From a bacterium (lineage in GTDB: Bacteria; Electryoneota; Electryoneia; Electryoneales; Electryoneaceae), in the NCBI GenBank assembly GCA_028278125.1, contig JANQEY010000268.1, positions 1 to 7,357 on the forward strand: 7,357 bases of DNA. Reading direction: 5' to 3'. Every line of letters begins with the position of its first letter. Position 1 is the first letter of the stretch. The position numbers and the translations under genes were made by a program. Below the pieces are notes generated by a model that saw only the letters and a list, made by a program, of their open reading frames with translations, did not search any database and was not told where the DNA came from. This document shows positions 6,443-7,357 of this stretch, piece after piece.

Positions 6443-7357
6443 TGAATACAGATGCGAATACGGGAAATAATCAGCCCTCTGAAAAAGAAAATAAACCTGA
6501 AGCAAAACAGGAACAGCAACCGGAAGCTAAGCGGGAAGCGAAAGCCCCGGCGCCCGAAGGGGTTGCGAAACCTAAAGCTGAAGCTAATGATACCGGTGAG
6601 GCTGCTGAAAAACCCAAGGCTAAACCAAAACCGAAGCCGAAACCGAAGGAACCGGAAAAACCGGCACGTCGTTTTACCCTTTCTTCATCACCGCATATCC
6701 GTGATGTTGAATCCGTGCCGAAGATCATGAATACGGTTACGTTGACTTTGGTTCCTGCTACTCTTGGTGCAACATGGATTTTTGGTTTCCGGGCTTTAGT
6801 CTTAGTATTAATCGGGATTATCGGTGCCGTTTTAACTGAGTGGGTATTGCAGAAAATGTTTAAGGCACCGACCACGATCGCTGACGGCAGCGCAATGTTG
6901 ACAGGTATCCTGCTCTCGTTTAACCTTCCCGCTGGAGTACCCTGGTGGATTCCCCTGGTGGGCAGCATGTTCGCGATCTCAATTGCCAAACTCCCATTTG
7001 GTGGATTAGGTCATAATCCGCTTAATCCGGCGCTGGCGGGAAGAGCGTTCCTGCTGGCAAGTTGGCCGTTGCATATGACTAAAGACTGGCTGCCGGCTTT
7101 CTGGTGGAAACAGGAAGGCTTCGGATTTTTCAGCTGGAAAGTAAATCCATCAACATTTGTTGTTGATGGCTCATCATATGCAACCCCGCTCGAGGTGAGA
7201 AAAACCTCTCTCAAGACCATTTCCGATCCTGAAGGTATCCCGACTGAGTTGGTTACCCAGGCCATGACACGTTTGCAGGAACTAGGCGATCGATTGCTCG
7301 ACCTGGTGATCGGTAATGTGGGTGGCTGTATCGGTGAAACATCAGCACTCCTGTTGC
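6442..7357 (+). CDS. rnfD: Ion-translocating oxidoreductase complex subunit RnfD (3' end outside the window)
   Basis: RnfD is the membrane subunit, related to NqrB, that carries a covalent FMN and takes part in ion translocation. About 305 codons are present and the frame is open at the window end. Residues 1-77 are a hydrophilic Lys/Pro/Glu/Ala-rich extension. The conserved domain starts at FTLSSSPHIRD (78-88), then hydrophobic segments at roughly 96-115, 117-137 and 168-185, the family stretch FGGLGHNPLNPALAGRAF, and the likely flavinylation motif SSYATPL with Thr248. About 38 residues later comes LDLVIGNVGGCIGETSAL. The motif is usually SGAT; here it is SYAT. ATG at 6439 and 6442 are both possible; the AAGG within AAGGGGG (6431-6437) gives a seven-base spacer to 6442. 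The order rnfC-rnfD suggests the rnfCDGEAB arrangement of many anaerobes, with the rest downstream. Confidence 0.94.
   Translation, partial: MNTDANTGNNQPSEKENKPEAKQEQQPEAKREAKAPAPEGVAKPKAEANDTGEAAEKPKAKPKPKPKPKEPEKPARRFTLSSSPHIRDVESVPKIMNTVTLTLVPATLGATWIFGFRALVLVLIGIIGAVLTEWVLQKMFKAPTTIADGSAMLTGILLSFNLPAGVPWWIPLVGSMFAISIAKLPFGGLGHNPLNPALAGRAFLLASWPLHMTKDWLPAFWWKQEGFGFFSWKVNPSTFVVDGSSYATPLEVRKTSLKTISDPEGIPTELVTQAMTRLQELGDRLLDLVIGNVGGCIGETSALLL
6610..6663 (+). repeat. Low-complexity Lys-Pro repeat in the RnfD N-terminal extension
   Basis: Codons for alternating Lys and Pro (residues 57-74 of RnfD; AAA/AAG alternating with CCN) form an imperfect six-base repeat. The run is in frame and uses mixed synonymous codons, so it is a maintained protein feature rather than simple slippage. 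It probably forms an extended, positively charged linker on the cytoplasmic side. Confidence 0.75.

Noticed and set aside
6452..6989. Open frames over the rnfD start (a 92-residue + frame and a 172-residue - frame)
   Set aside because: Both overlap the rnfD coding frame, which shows clear family motifs. Their long open lengths and low-complexity composition come from the repetitive Lys/Pro codons read in other frames.

Overview
The window reads as chromosomal DNA of an anaerobic or facultatively anaerobic bacterium, probably of the FCB superphylum (the Bacteroidota / Ignavibacteria / Zixibacteria / Marinimicrobia / Electryonea kind). This rests on the secreted protein at the left. It ends in a YPNPFNP-type C-terminal sorting domain, typical of type IX secretion cargo in these groups. 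An FCB-like serine hydroxymethyltransferase ([11 protein letters not shown]) and an Rnf operon that starts rnfC-rnfD agree with it. The exact phylum cannot be fixed from the sequence alone. All genes lie on the + strand.

Left part (1-2100): the right half of a terminator from an upstream gene, a weak sigma70-like promoter, and a 596-residue secreted protein. That protein has a signal peptide, seven calcium-motif repeats of 48-49 residues (very likely a seven-bladed beta-propeller), a beta-sandwich-like domain and a sorting domain. A strong hairpin terminator follows it.

Middle part (2187-4610): rpiB (ribose-5-phosphate isomerase B) and glyA (serine hydroxymethyltransferase), separated by about 680 bases without a normal gene. 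This gap holds a roughly 205-base nested foldback element (2658-2862) that looks like a dispersed or mobile intergenic repeat. Near glyA it also holds a nine-codon mini-ORF with its own ribosome binding site.

Right part (4650-7357): nrdR (repressor of ribonucleotide reductase genes), rnfC and the 5' part of rnfD. They are packed with ATGA-type stop/start overlaps, and nrdR starts only 39 bases after glyA. I therefore read glyA-nrdR-rnfCD... as one transcription unit, with further rnf genes (probably G, E, A, B) beyond the window. Functionally it joins one-carbon and nucleotide metabolism (RpiB, GlyA, NrdR) to the ion-pumping ferredoxin:NAD oxidoreductase Rnf. RnfD carries an unusual Lys/Pro/Glu-rich extension of about 77 residues before its conserved domain.

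I found no wholly new system. The points most worth a second look are the foldback element, the RnfD extension, the nrdR-rnfC coupling and the mini-ORF before glyA.
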